Positions 23,034 through 32,600 of a DNA stretch of 64,000 bases are shown here, piece after piece. How positions within the stretch are numbered: the stretch's first letter is position 1; each line of letters opens with the position of its first letter. Location: the NCBI GenBank assembly GCA_024516035.1, contig CM044955.1, positions 40,828,137 through 40,892,136 on the forward strand, written 5' to 3'. Origin of the DNA: Bactericera cockerelli (taxonomy: Eukaryota; Arthropoda; Insecta; Hemiptera; Triozidae). Under the pieces are notes generated by a model. The model worked only from the letters and a program-made list of their open reading frames with translations, was not told the origin of the DNA and did no database searches. Position numbers and translations under genes: made by a program.

Positions 23034-23112
23034 AGTTTAGCAATGATGTTAAATTTGATCTGATTTTAAGTGCTGATTGCCTTAATTTGTTTCAAGACGG
23101 AACTGAGCTTCT
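23034..23112 (+). ncRNA. C/D-box snoRNA, 28S guide, copy 1 (diverged)
   Basis: C box AUGAUGU, D' CUGA near 23060, C'-like UGCUGAU, and D box CUGA at 23103-23106. It keeps the guide GUUUCAAGACGG next to D but is more diverged than copies 2-4. Confidence 0.55.
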
Positions 23113-23207
23113 TTCAAAAAAATATTGAAAAGAAAAAAATAATATCAACCCATACTGTTTAATTTTTTTCTGATTTGTTAAGGTACTACTTACCTATTCA
23201 ATGATAT

Positions 23208-23290
23208 AGGTGGCTAATGATGATTAATGTTTGGCTGAAACTCCTTGATGATTGCCTATCTATTGTTTCAAGACGGAACTGAGCTGCTTT
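23208..23290 (+). ncRNA. C/D-box snoRNA, 28S guide, copy 2
   Basis: C box AUGAUGA, D' CUGA, C' UGAUGAU and D CUGA are in order. GGUGGCU and AGCU form the terminal stem. The guide UGUUUCAAGACGG is the exact complement of the conserved 28S string CCGUCUUGAAACA. The fifth base above D pairs with the G of CCGUC. From memory this is the U21/SNORD21-type site. Confidence 0.75.
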
Positions 23291-23527
23291 GTATCATAGG
23301 TTTTATAATATGTTAATTTCAACATTTTTAACACTTAATTCCTGTAAAGCCAGGCACTATGTTCGTGCATGCATGAGTGTTTTGTGTGTGTGACAGGAAA
23401 AGATATGAGCATATACACTTTCATGCTGCCTGTTCATGCATGTGTGTGGCCGGTTTGATACAAAGTCAATGAGTTCAAAAGCCAAGGTCTTTTTATGATG
23501 ACAATGGTTTTCTATTTATTGTCCCAA

Positions 23528-23662
23528 CTTATCACTCTTTCAAGGATTCCATCTTGTTTTGAGATATGCTGCTGGGGCACAATAACACTTTGTGAAACAC
23601 TCTTTTGAAACTTGCCAAATACAATGTATGTTTCATCAGTGTTGAGGAGTTACACAGATTAC
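23528..23662 (+). ncRNA. Possible H/ACA snoRNA, copy 1
   Basis: Two potential hairpins are separated by ACAATA (fits the H box ANANNA). A 3' hairpin pairs AACACU with AGUGUU and GAAAC with GUUUC, followed by an ACA near the end (GUUACACAG). The block recurs at 24617 with changes in both arms, but it lies inside a larger duplicated segment, so conservation alone is weak evidence. Confidence 0.4.
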
Positions 23663-23833
23663 TTTACTTAGATTAAGTAATCCTAACAAAAGAATTTGTT
23701 GTAAACCATGCATCTCATCATGTTTGTTATCTAGTGATTTTTTTCCCTATTCAAATGCTCAATGATATAACATACTATCACATGTGAATCAATTTATTTT
23801 CTTCTGATTCATTCAGTACACTTCATAAATGAT

Positions 23834-23916
23834 ATAGGTGGCTATGATGATAATGTTTGGCTGAAACACTGTGATGATTGCCATTCTATTGTTTCAAGAC
23901 GGAACTGAGCTACTTA
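23834..23916 (+). ncRNA. C/D-box snoRNA, 28S guide, copy 3
   Basis: Boxes C, D', C' and D are all present. The terminal stem UAGGUGGCU pairs with AGCUACUUA. Guide as in copy 2. Almost identical to copy 4. Confidence 0.8.
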
Positions 23917-23970
23917 ATATCAAATATGTAAAATGTGGAATTAATAGACAACATCAATATCATAAATGAT

Positions 23971-24054
23971 AGTAGGTGGCTATGATGATAATGTTTGGCT
24001 GAAACACTGTGATGATTGCCATTCTATTGTTTCAAGACGGAACTGAGCTACTTA
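23971..24054 (+). ncRNA. C/D-box snoRNA, 28S guide, copy 4
   Basis: Same boxes, stem and guide as copy 3, only 55 bp further on. The spacer contains the word AATTAATAGACAACATCAAT from the PIF MITE end, which hints at how the duplication formed. Confidence 0.8.
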
Positions 24055-24120
24055 ATAGTCAAATATGTAAAATCTTTCATTAATTTCACAAATTTATTTA
24101 CTGTAGGACAATGTCATTTA

Positions 24121-24249
24121 GGGTGGAATTAATAGACAACATCAATAACCTAAGTTATTGGTAAGTGTCGGTTTTCCCTATCTTACACAGTACGCAATCA
24201 GTGACTTAGCACCACAGAGGTATTATAAACATGTCTATTAATTCTGGCC
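24121..24249 (+). mobile_element. PIF/Harbinger MITE
   Basis: TTA duplication at 24118-24120 and 24250-24252, with inverted ends around GAATTAATAGAC. Confidence 0.8.
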
Positions 24250-24283
24250 TTAGTACAAAAGTCAAGGGAGGTTTTTATATTTA

Positions 24284-24408
24284 GGGCGAATTAATAGACA
24301 ACATCAATAACTTAAGTTGTTGGTAAGTGTCGGTTTTCCCTATCTTACACAGTACGCAATCCGTGACTTAGCACCACAGAGGTATTACAAAAACGTCTAA
24401 TTCCACCC
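24284..24408 (+). mobile_element. PIF/Harbinger MITE
   Basis: TTA on both sides (24281-24283, 24409-24411), nearly identical to the copy 34 bp upstream. Confidence 0.8.
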
Positions 24409-24616
24409 TTAGTCTTTTCTATGACAGATGATTTTAATTATTTTTAAATTCTTAATGAGGACATATTATTAAAAATTCAAATACAAAATTGGGAACAAGA
24501 TAAACAAGAAGAAGAGAAACTACTTTGATAAAATATATACAATATACCTCCCCTAACTAAAAGGCAGGGTTACAATCTTTTCCACCCAACGCTTTTCAAG
24601 ATAAATTTCCCGGCTT

Positions 24617-24752
24617 ATCACTCTTGCAAGGATATCATCTTGTTTTGAGATATGCTGCTGGGGTACAAAAAAACTTTGTGAAACACTCTTTTGAAACATG
24701 CCAAAATATAGTATGTGTGTTTTGTCAGTGTTGAGAAGTTACACAGTTAAAC
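24617..24752 (+). ncRNA. Possible H/ACA snoRNA, copy 2
   Basis: Paralogue of 23528-23662: ACAAAA at the hinge, a 3' arm GAAACAC opposite GUGUUUU, and GUUACACAG at the end. Confidence 0.38.
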
Positions 24753-25560
24753 AGGTGATTCCTATTTAGATTATTTTGTGAAAGAGTTGGTCCTAAATCA
24801 CCATCATGATGTCATGTGATTTTTTTTCTTTTACAAATGCCCAATGATGTAAACTACTATCGCATAGGAATGCCTCAATGATTTGATGTTGACTCTACTA
24901 CATTTCATTGAATACTGTCCATTTCATGTCATCCTTCTCACTAAGTCATTCATTTCATCCATTGTCACCTGTTGGGTTAACTCAAATCTAGAAGGAAGAT
25001 TCCAATGTGCGCAGATTATGAGAGCTGAGGGCTTAATGTTTCCTGACTGAGTAGAATACATCTGGATAATGCCTTAAATACATAATAGCCTTCCATTTAT
25101 TAACTTTTATTATTTATGAATAACTTTACACTTCTTATGTTATCAATTTAATAAATGGTTTCCCTTATCTAATATGACATTTCTTTTGATTTGTTTCAGT
25201 TCCATAATGTTTCCATTCTCTAGAGGAGAAAATGAAATTCTATAGCTTCTTCCTACTGTGTTTAACCCAGTGATCTTTATTCTTTCAATCAGACAATTGT
25301 TTTGAAAATTGTGTGCAAATAATTTTTTCCCAAAGCTTGTCTTTGGAGACTAATAATATTATATTACTCTTAATAAAACAAAGTGTAAAATTTTAACAAG
25401 ACATTCTGTTTTGTGTTTTGGAGATTTTTCAAGATATTTTTATAGTCTTATCATTATTTTGTTGCTGAAAAAAAAACAATATTTTTATTTGTTGTAAAAT
25501 TAAATTTAACAGAACAAAGTGATCTAACATTTTAAGTACCGACAGTTATAATATATTACA

Positions 25561-25643
25561 ATGATGACAGAACACATGAGTGTAAACCATCACAACAACC
25601 TGCTGCTTCACGGAGGCAAACAAAACAATATGCTTGTCAAATT
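25561..25643 (+). CDS. me31B: me31B coding exon 1
   Basis: Opens MMTEHMSV, like the MMTE start of insect Me31B. The donor is AAATT|GTAAGT, phase 2. A possible acceptor (TTTAACAG) at 25512 would give a 48-base 5'UTR part. Confidence 0.75.
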
Positions 25644-28600
25644 GTAAGTGTCAAATACCAGTATGAGACTTATGACATGTCAGTTCATTTTTTAATACTT
25701 TTAAGGGCAAAATTAATATAGAATTCTATATCATAAGATTCATAAGTCATTGCTAAGCGTTGGATTTCCCTTTCTTGTACAGTAAGCAATCCATGTCACA
25801 AAAGATCTATCCAAGGTTGCTGTGACAAAGAGCTTTCTTAGGTGGTAGCCCTACCTATCCATGACTTAGCACCACAGAGGTATTACAAAAATGTGATTTT
25901 GCCCATAGTTTGTGCCTTTTTTTATCTTCTTACTGTTTCAGAGTGAGCTCTTTCTCTCACATTTATATATTATGTTCTTTTCTTTTTCTTCTAAATATAA
26001 TAAAATTTTGAAATGAATAGCTTAGTGATTCAATAAGCTCTCATCAAATCCTAGCAGATAGTAAGTATTAAGAGTAAATTTTATTTATTAGCTCAGTTTA
26101 TTGATAAATATTGAATTGAAATTATGTAGACAGTGGTATGGATAAAGTAAAGTACCAGTCCTTACTGAGACTGTTTAGCATAATTTTGTCTGTTACTTAC
26201 ATTATTAACAATTTATATTAAGACCATCCCACTATGGATCTCCACTCTGATACCAGGCTAAAAAGTGATTACAGGTTCAATTCCTTACAGATAGGTATGG
26301 GATTTTTATGATCTGTAGTTGAATGATACTGGGTCCATTCACAGGTGCTAAAAAGGTGACTATTCATGCATAATTGAAAGCTTCCATTTCAGGCTGGGTG
26401 AGGGTAACTGGGGTGGCAAAAAATAGTAGATTTTTTTTTGGATAGTGACCGCTGACAAGTGATGGCTTTGTCAGCAAGGAATAGGTTTCTGGGCAAATTA
26501 TGTGATAGGGATTTTTTTAATGTTGTGTTACCCACTAAAGTTGTGGCATAATAATAATAAAAACCACATACATGATGGACAGTAAGATTTTGCATAAAAA
26601 CAATTTGATTTTTGTATTAACCATTGAATTTGTGTGTAACAGGGACATGGAGAATGGTGGTGAGCAGCAGGGCTGGAAGTCCAAACTGAAACTCCCACCC
26701 AAGGATATGCGTATGAAAACAAGTGTAAGTAAAAATATATCTAGTAAAATGAGTTATTATCAGACTAGACACAAGCACCAATGATGATATACCAAGTTGG
26801 ATTCCCCTTCACTTGATAAGATAAGTGAAAACTGACTTTCTGAGAGTGTTTGTCTTTGATAGCAGGTATATCAATACTTGACATATCAAATTCAGTGAAA
26901 ACAAATGAGAAGTTGTGCTAGATATAGATTATCTCAACATCTTCTGCATGCAACATCTTTTGCATGCAGTAAGAGTTGCTCAGTGATTTTCATACATTAC
27001 CTACAGAAATTTTCAAGTTTTAGAGTCTATGATACAGAATCTATGTGCCAGTGATGAAATTTCAAGTTGGATTCCCCTTCACTTAAATTTATAAGTGAGA
27101 ATAAACTTTCTGATGGTACTCTCATCTATCCCTTACTCAATAAAAAAACATGTTCCTCTAACTTGTAAAATTAATTAAAGCATCTTTCTTTTCCTACAGG
27201 ATGTCACAGACACTAAAGGCAATGAATTTGAAGAATTCTGCCTCAAAAGAGAACTTCTCATGGGCATATTTGAGAAAGGTTGGGAAAAACCCAGTCCTAT
27301 CCAGAAGCCAGCATTCCTGTTGCTCTCACAGGCAAAGATATTTTGGCTCGAGCCAAGAATGGTACAGGCAAAACTGGTGCCTACTCAATACCTGTACTTG
27401 AACAAATAGATCCCAAGAAAGATTATATTCAAGGTATTATCAAAAGTCTCTTATAGTATTATTCAAAACTTGTGAATGTTATATGTGATAAAATTATTTC
27501 ATTTTTTTTTTTTAAATTGATTCATAACAGATCTATTAGTGTAGCATAGGTTTTCTCACATTTGACTAGACCCCGTGTTGTTGTTGTTGTAGCCAGGTTG
27601 GCTGCAGCTGGAGCGGTGAGTGATGGTCTCCAGCCAACTTTATTTCAAAGTTGGCTCGTCCTGAACCACATATTTCTATGTGCGATCAACCATCATGAAG
27701 ACTTGGACTTTTCTTTATAAGCCACTAGCGGGCTGTCGCCCGCTTTGCGGGCCGAGGCATGGCCGTGAAAGCAAAAATCCTTTTTCCCCAATGGCAGGTG
27801 TTGTAGTGGGAATTTCGAAAAATCCCGTCTTATTGCACTTCTAGACTATAAGACAAAGCTACCTACCAAATTTCAGCTCGCTAGGTATTACGGTTTGGGC
27901 TGTAGAGCGATGATCAGTCAGTCAGTCAGTGACTTTGACATTTATATATTAAGATTAAACCCAGGGGAAATTGCAAGCTAGCCCGGCTTGTAAGGGTTGG
28001 CTAGTCTGTTCTCTGTTTATAGTCCTCTAGCGAGACACTGGTCTTCTCCCTGTTATTGAACTTGGTTCACTGATTTCTGAATGTTGTGATACTCTCAGTG
28101 TGACTGAACTATGAATGCTGTGTTCAAGAGTTCTTTTGATGGTCTGAAACAATCACATAATATTTTTTTTTTACATGTGAATAGGGTTGTATATTTGATC
28201 AGAAATCTTGTATGTTATTTTTGAAATGCTCTCCCCTCCACAGCTCTCATCATGGTTCCCACAAGAGAGTTAGCACTGCAGACAAGTCAGATCTGTATTG
28301 AGCTTGCCAAGCATCTCAATGTGAAAGTTATGGTAACTACAGGCGGAACCAATCTACGGGACGACATCATGAGGATCTACCAGAAAGTGCACCTGATCAT
28401 AGCAACTCCAGGCCGAATCCTTGATCTCATGGATAAGCAAGTTGCCAACATGGACCACTGCAAGATTCTAGTGCTTGATGAGGTGAGAGCAGCTGGAGTG
28501 AAAGGGAATATTTTTTTTAGAAATGATGTCAATTTTGATGTTAAAGGTCGATCTCGTTGAGACAAGTAGAAAGAAACTGTTTTACTGTACATAATAAAGA

Positions 28601-31600
28601 GTTCAATAATAATAATAATGAAACTATCAAAGGCTTAACTTCATCTTGTTAATCAACTGAACACAAAGATTCAAGTGGGTGTTTCACTTGTCTAACAGTG
28701 TTAGTAGTACATCTTTTTTACATAATTAAATCAATATGATGAAACTATCTTGAACCAATCCTCTGGACTTCTCTTGATGATATTTAGATACCGAAATTCT
28801 GATTGATTTCCGAAAAAAAAAACAGGAATAATAGAAAACTATCAACTTCATTAGGATGAGAAGAGCACAATCTTATAGGTCTAGGATGTCCCAAACTTTA
28901 CTAGTTAAGTTTTATTTTTTGAGTTAATCAATGTGATGATGAAATAAACTAGAGCCAATCCTCTGAATGCTTCTTTGAGGACACCTAGTTATACCTAATT
29001 TTCTGATTGATTTTATATCATTGCCTTGAGAGGATATTTCTGAATAGATGTTATATGATTATTATTTATTGTTGGGCCTGGTTGTCGGGTTTCAGTAGAA
29101 ACTCCACACAATAACAATGCCATCTATTGTGACCAGTTGATTCTAATTGATATTGATGTCCTGATTTGAGTTATTCAGGATGAGGGTTTTACCCTCTCAT
29201 TTGCTGGGAATGGTACCAACTACCCACATTAAACACATCCAGCCTGATTTGAGAAGGAAACAACAGCTTCTTGTGTTTGGAGGGAACAGAATTTTTGTTA
29301 AAAAAAAATTGCTTGATCTGGGATCAAACTCAGTATCTCTGAACCTTGGGCTGTAGTCACAACTGTTACACTACGGACGCTGGCTATTTTAGAGTAAAAT
29401 CAATGTGATGATGAAATAAACTAGAGCCAATCCTCTGAATGTTTCTTTGAGGACACCTAGTTATACCTAATTTTCTGATTGATTTTATTACTTTTGAAGG
29501 GATATATTATTTTCTGACCTATAATGTATCATGATAATACTATTTAGATCCATCATAGATCATAGCTGATATGTATTTGACTATGAAACAGTTTTTGAGA
29601 TAGTTTCATAACTTCACAACAATCCTTGCACTACTGTGCATGTTTATTGTTTACATTATCCTACCTTATTAATGTTGGAGACCAATCATATCCAGAGAAT
29701 CGAGTTACAGCTCTGTTTTGAGTACTGAAGTTCCTCTTGTATTTCCTGACAGGCTGACAAGCTCCTGTCTCAAGATTTCAAGGGCATGCTAGACCACGTC
29801 ATCTCCATTCTCCCCCACGAGCGACAGATTCTCCTCTACTCGGCCACGTTCCCGCTCACAGTGAAGAACTTCATGGAGAAACATCTGAAGGACCCCTACG
29901 AGATCAACCTCATGGAAGAGCTGACTCTGAAGGGAGTCACTCAATATTACGCTTTCGTTCAGGAAAGACAGAAGGTTCACTGTCTGAACACTCTGTTCTC
30001 AAAGGTGAGTGAGTTTTCTGGTACTCTATTTTAATCTTATCACTAGGTTAAAATATAGAGGTTATGGCTATAAGATCAGTAAAGTCTCACTGTATGAATA
30101 CTTAGTTCTCAAAAGTGAGTTGTATTTTATTATTATTTTAAAGGACTAGTGACATACATCACTGTCTTTAGAAGATCAGTACGACATCATAAGTATTATT
30201 TCGACCTATAGGTTTTGGTTATAGTTATCATTTCTGTGTTGATCACAATCTGATATCATAATTATTACTCAAACTTGCTTTACTGACATGGAGGACAACC
30301 GACCTCTGGTTACGAGGTCGCCACCCTGTCGATCCAGCTACTGATAGTTTTTGATATAGTTATGTTTATGCACACTTTGTTAAGTCAGAATTTCATCTTG
30401 AGATATTGACATTAGGTAGAGACACTATTAATTAACCATCCTAATATTTCCATGATGAAAAATTGTATTCAATGTATTTTAGTGTCAATGAGAGCTTATT
30501 GCTGTGGCGTGATGTAGATCCTCATTGGGCGACTGTTTTGATTGAGCTTGCTGGGTTTTCCTGCAAGCTCGTCAATGATATTTTTCTCGCTAGATAGTAT
30601 CTGATCACAGCAAGATAACATTAATTTGTATATTTGATTTTTTTTTGTGCATTCTATGTGCTCCAAATAAATCTCGCAACAGGTCAAAACATCATATACT
30701 GTTGCAGTATGTAGCTCATTAACATACTTGCAACTATTTTCTTCAAATCAGTTAACAAATTAATATTTTCGATTACACTTGTTGATTTTCTATAAGTCCA
30801 TGTCCATTCACAATCTTACTCTTCAATTTCTGTTTTTCTCTCGGTAATATTTCAGCTTCAGATTAACCAGTCCATTATATTCTGCAATTCAACTCAACGG
30901 GTAGAGCTCCTAGCCAAGAAGATCACGGAACTGGGTTACTGCTGCTATTATATTCATGCTCGTATGGCACAAGCCCACAGGAATCGCGTCTTTCATGATT
31001 TCCGCAATGGTCTCTGCCGGAATCTGGTTTGTTCAGGTAAGAAATTTAAGGGACGTGTTTATTTTGGGATTACAGTTTCCTCAAGCACTCAACTTTTTTT
31101 TGGGGTTTAACGTCTCTTTCAATTGCATGGTCGCATTTTTGAACTATGAACTGGTTCCAATTAGTTAAAATTGGGGTTAAATTGCTTTAAAGCTTCAAGG
31201 ACCAGCCATAGTATTTATTTTAACAAAAAAAGTTAAAACATGTTGGTGTGCTACTATGTAATAATAATTATATCGTCTTATTTATACTGCCCGATTAAGA
31301 CTATTAAAGTCCCATTATTCCAGCAGTAAGCCCAAGACATATTATTATGTGGTAAAAATCCCAAATGGGAGGATAACTTGTCATGTCCCGGCTGGGTTTC
31401 GAACCGACGACATCTGGATTCTCTGGATTCACAGAGTGCGGCCTTTACCACTGAGCTACCGGGACAGACTATGTAGGTGTTTTCTCTGTGTTCAATTATA
31501 TATGTATTTGAGGAAATGGTCCGGGGGCCCCACTATTAAATTTCATTTCCCTCCTCTCCTCAGATCTGTTCACCCGTGGTATCGACGTGCAAGCCGTGAA

Positions 31601-31874
31601 CGTGGTGATCAACTTCGACTTCCCCAAGATGGCGGAGACCTACCTGCACCGGATTGGTCGCTCCGGCCGCTACGGCCACCTGGGTATCGCCATCAACCTG
31701 ATCACGTACGACGACCGCTACGCCCTGCACCGCATCGAGAAGGAGCTGGGCACCGAGATCAAGTCCATACCGAAGGTCATTGACCCCGCCCTGTACGTGG
31801 CGCGGCCCGAGGACCTGGACCGGGAGAACAACTCTTCAACGGCCGCGTCGGAAGAGAACAACGTGAGCAAGTAA
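25561..31874 (+). CDS. me31B: Me31B/DDX6/Dhh1-family DEAD-box RNA helicase (spliced)
   Basis: This cytoplasmic helicase represses translation and promotes decapping in P-bodies and germ granules, working with EDC3, LSM14/Tral, Pat1 and 4E-T. Coding exons are 25561-25643, 26643-26724, 27200-27433, 28244-28482, 29753-30004, 30856-31036 and 31564-31874. All splice phases agree. The chain is about 460 residues, the usual length for the family. Visible motifs in order: Q motif ([11 protein letters not shown]), motif [19 protein letters not shown], motif II DEAD split by an intron after DE, SAT, then in the second RecA lobe [19 protein letters not shown] and HRIGRSGR. The SKLKLPPKD segment before the core and the EENNVSK end are Me31B-like. 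One base is missing in exon 3 near 27304. The introns hold snoRNAs. Confidence 0.95.
25706..25913 (+). mobile_element. Decayed PIF MITE with a LINE tail inside
   Basis: The MITE order (GTCATTGCTAAGCG, GACTTAGCACCACAGAGG) is split at about 25793-25860 by about 65 bp that match the 3' end of the LINE at 58857-58920 (CACAAAAGATCTAT, GTGACAAAGAGCTTTC). It lies in intron 1. Confidence 0.65.
26643..26724 (+). CDS. me31B: me31B coding exon 2
   Basis: Acceptor GTAACAG, donor AAGT|GTAAGT. It encodes [20 protein letters not shown], the conserved lead-in to the helicase core. Confidence 0.9.
26772..26852 (+). ncRNA. Intronic C/D-box snoRNA, me31B intron 2, copy a
   Basis: C box AUGAUGA at 26781, D CUGA at 26840-26843, terminal stem CAAGCAC with GUGUUUG. 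The inner guide AGUUGGAUUCCCCUU pairs, with two wobbles, to AAGGGGAAUCUGACU, a string I know from the 28S core. Confidence 0.72.
27045..27119 (+). ncRNA. Intronic C/D-box snoRNA, me31B intron 2, copy b
   Basis: C box GUGAUGA at 27051-27057, D CUGA at 27110-27113, terminal stem GUGCCA with UGGUAC. It shares the guide CAAGUUGGAUUCCCCUUCACU with copy a while the stems differ, so the guide and boxes are what has been kept. Confidence 0.75.
27200..27433 (+). CDS. me31B: me31B coding exon 3, one base missing
   Basis: Acceptor CCTACAG, donor CAAG|GTATTA. It encodes [13 protein letters not shown], the Q motif and motif I (AKNGTGKT). At 27302-27306 the text CCAGAAGCC should be CCAGGAAGCC to join SPIQ to [12 protein letters not shown]. 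As written the frame is lost there. Confidence 0.88.
27580..28010. repeat. Unclassified repeat carrying the Helitron insertion
   Basis: Begins with a GTT microsatellite and GTAGCCAGGTTGGCTGCAGC. After the Helitron it resumes as AAACCCAGGGGAAATTGCAAGC. The type is unknown. Confidence 0.35.
27725..27954 (-). mobile_element. Nonautonomous Helitron, 230 bp
   Basis: Read on the minus strand it starts TCTTAATATATAAATG and ends with the hairpin GCCCGCAAAGCGGGC, nine bases, then CTAG. The flanks are A and T with no target duplication, the Helitron signature. It lies in me31B intron 3. Confidence 0.82.
28244..28482 (+). CDS. me31B: me31B coding exon 4
   Basis: Acceptor CCTCCACAG, donor GATGAG|GTGAGA. 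It encodes [18 protein letters not shown] and ends inside motif II after LVLDE. Confidence 0.95.
28728..28809 (+). ncRNA. Intronic C/D-box snoRNA, me31B intron 4, copy a
   Basis: The perfect 7-bp stem AAAUCAA/UUGAUUU encloses C box AUGAUGA and D box CUGA (28799-28802). The D' region has decayed to CUGG, but AACCAAUCCU before it is kept. C' is UUGAUGA. Confidence 0.72.
28926..29012 (+). ncRNA. Intronic C/D-box snoRNA, me31B intron 4, copy b
   Basis: Stem AAUCAA/UUGAUU, C box GUGAUGA, D' CUGA after AGAGCCAAUCCU, and D box CUGA at 29003-29006. The D' guide would pair with AGGAUUGGCUCU, which I believe occurs in 28S. The D guide target is unknown to me. Confidence 0.78.
29120..29385 (-). mobile_element. 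SINE family E, inverted
   Basis: GGTTTTACCCTCTCATTTGC and the complementary head (GATCTGGGATCAAACTC) match family E with divergence. It separates snoRNA copies b and c. Confidence 0.7.
29398..29484 (+). ncRNA. Intronic C/D-box snoRNA, me31B intron 4, copy c
   Basis: Nearly identical to copy b in boxes, both guide regions and stem (AAUCAA/UUGAUU), 13 bp after the SINE. Confidence 0.78.
29753..30004 (+). CDS. me31B: me31B coding exon 5
   Basis: Acceptor CTGACAG, donor CAAAG|GTGAGT. It finishes motif II (AD), then SAT and [20 protein letters not shown], a stretch highly typical of Me31B/DDX6. 84 codons in phase 0. Confidence 0.95.
30856..31036 (+). CDS. me31B: me31B coding exon 6
   Basis: Acceptor ATTTCAG, donor TTCAG|GTAAGA. 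It encodes [19 protein letters not shown] and the [17 protein letters not shown] region of the second RecA lobe. Confidence 0.95.
31262..31467 (-). mobile_element. SINE family A in me31B intron 6
   Basis: Full reverse copy ending with CTGAGCTACCGGGAC. It lies about 97 bp before the last me31B exon. Confidence 0.85.
31564..31874 (+). CDS. me31B: me31B last coding exon
   Basis: Acceptor TCCTCAG. It encodes [30 protein letters not shown] and the tail to NNVSK-stop. It is very GC-rich compared with exons 1-4, as are mrj exons 3b and 4. Confidence 0.95.
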
Positions 31875-32600
31875 GCCACTTGCCCCCGCCTTCCTCCCCT
31901 CCCTCCTCCCCTCCTGTCCCCTACTCTACTCTACTCTCTGTAAATACTTTTCCTTCCTTGTAAATAAATATCCCCCCCCCTCCCCCCTCTCTATCATCTA
32001 GTGATAGGATTGTGGTTTTGATATGAAATTTCACGGCCGGCAGTGGTTTGTTTTCATCACAACTTTTCGACAGGATTTGTGATGAGTGGTTGAGAATGCT
32101 AATTTGCTTTTTTTATTTCTAAGATCAATGAAGCAGTGTTTTTTTGTATCATTCTTGATACCTATCTACAGTCTGTCTAAAAGAAAAGGCTGTATGTTTA
32201 CTTGAATGTCGTAAAGTGACTTTTATTGTGGCTTATTTGTGAAGTGCAAAATGCAGTGAGAAGGTTTTTAATTTCATTAAATACTGTATGCTGTTGGGTT
32301 TGCATACAAGACTATTTTCATTTGGATCTCTTCCTTCTCGCTGTGTCTTCTATTTCACTTCCTTGATGTTGAGGGTTTTTAATCTTATTTTAAAAGTTAG
32401 ATCCTTCGACCGCGAAAAACCCTTGTAGCTTTCAGTCAGGTATTTTGGCGCTGTTTTATAATGAGTTGGTTACATAATTTGAGTTTTGTTGTGCCTAACT
32501 AGATTTACTAAGCCATTATATTGTGATTTGTATGTCTATCCAATAACACCGATTTTATTCCCAAATTTCGTTACTGAATAAAATTTCACCTTCTTTGATA
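31875..32600 (+). other. me31B: me31B 3'UTR
   Basis: C/T-rich first 110 bp with a C run near 31973-31988, then AT-rich. AAATAAATA occurs near 31962 and AATAAA at 32577-32582. Confidence 0.6.

Noticed and set aside
28078..28156. Further C/D snoRNA in me31B intron 3
   Set aside because: Has CTGA boxes and a short stem, but the C box (GTGATAC) is poor and there is no second copy.
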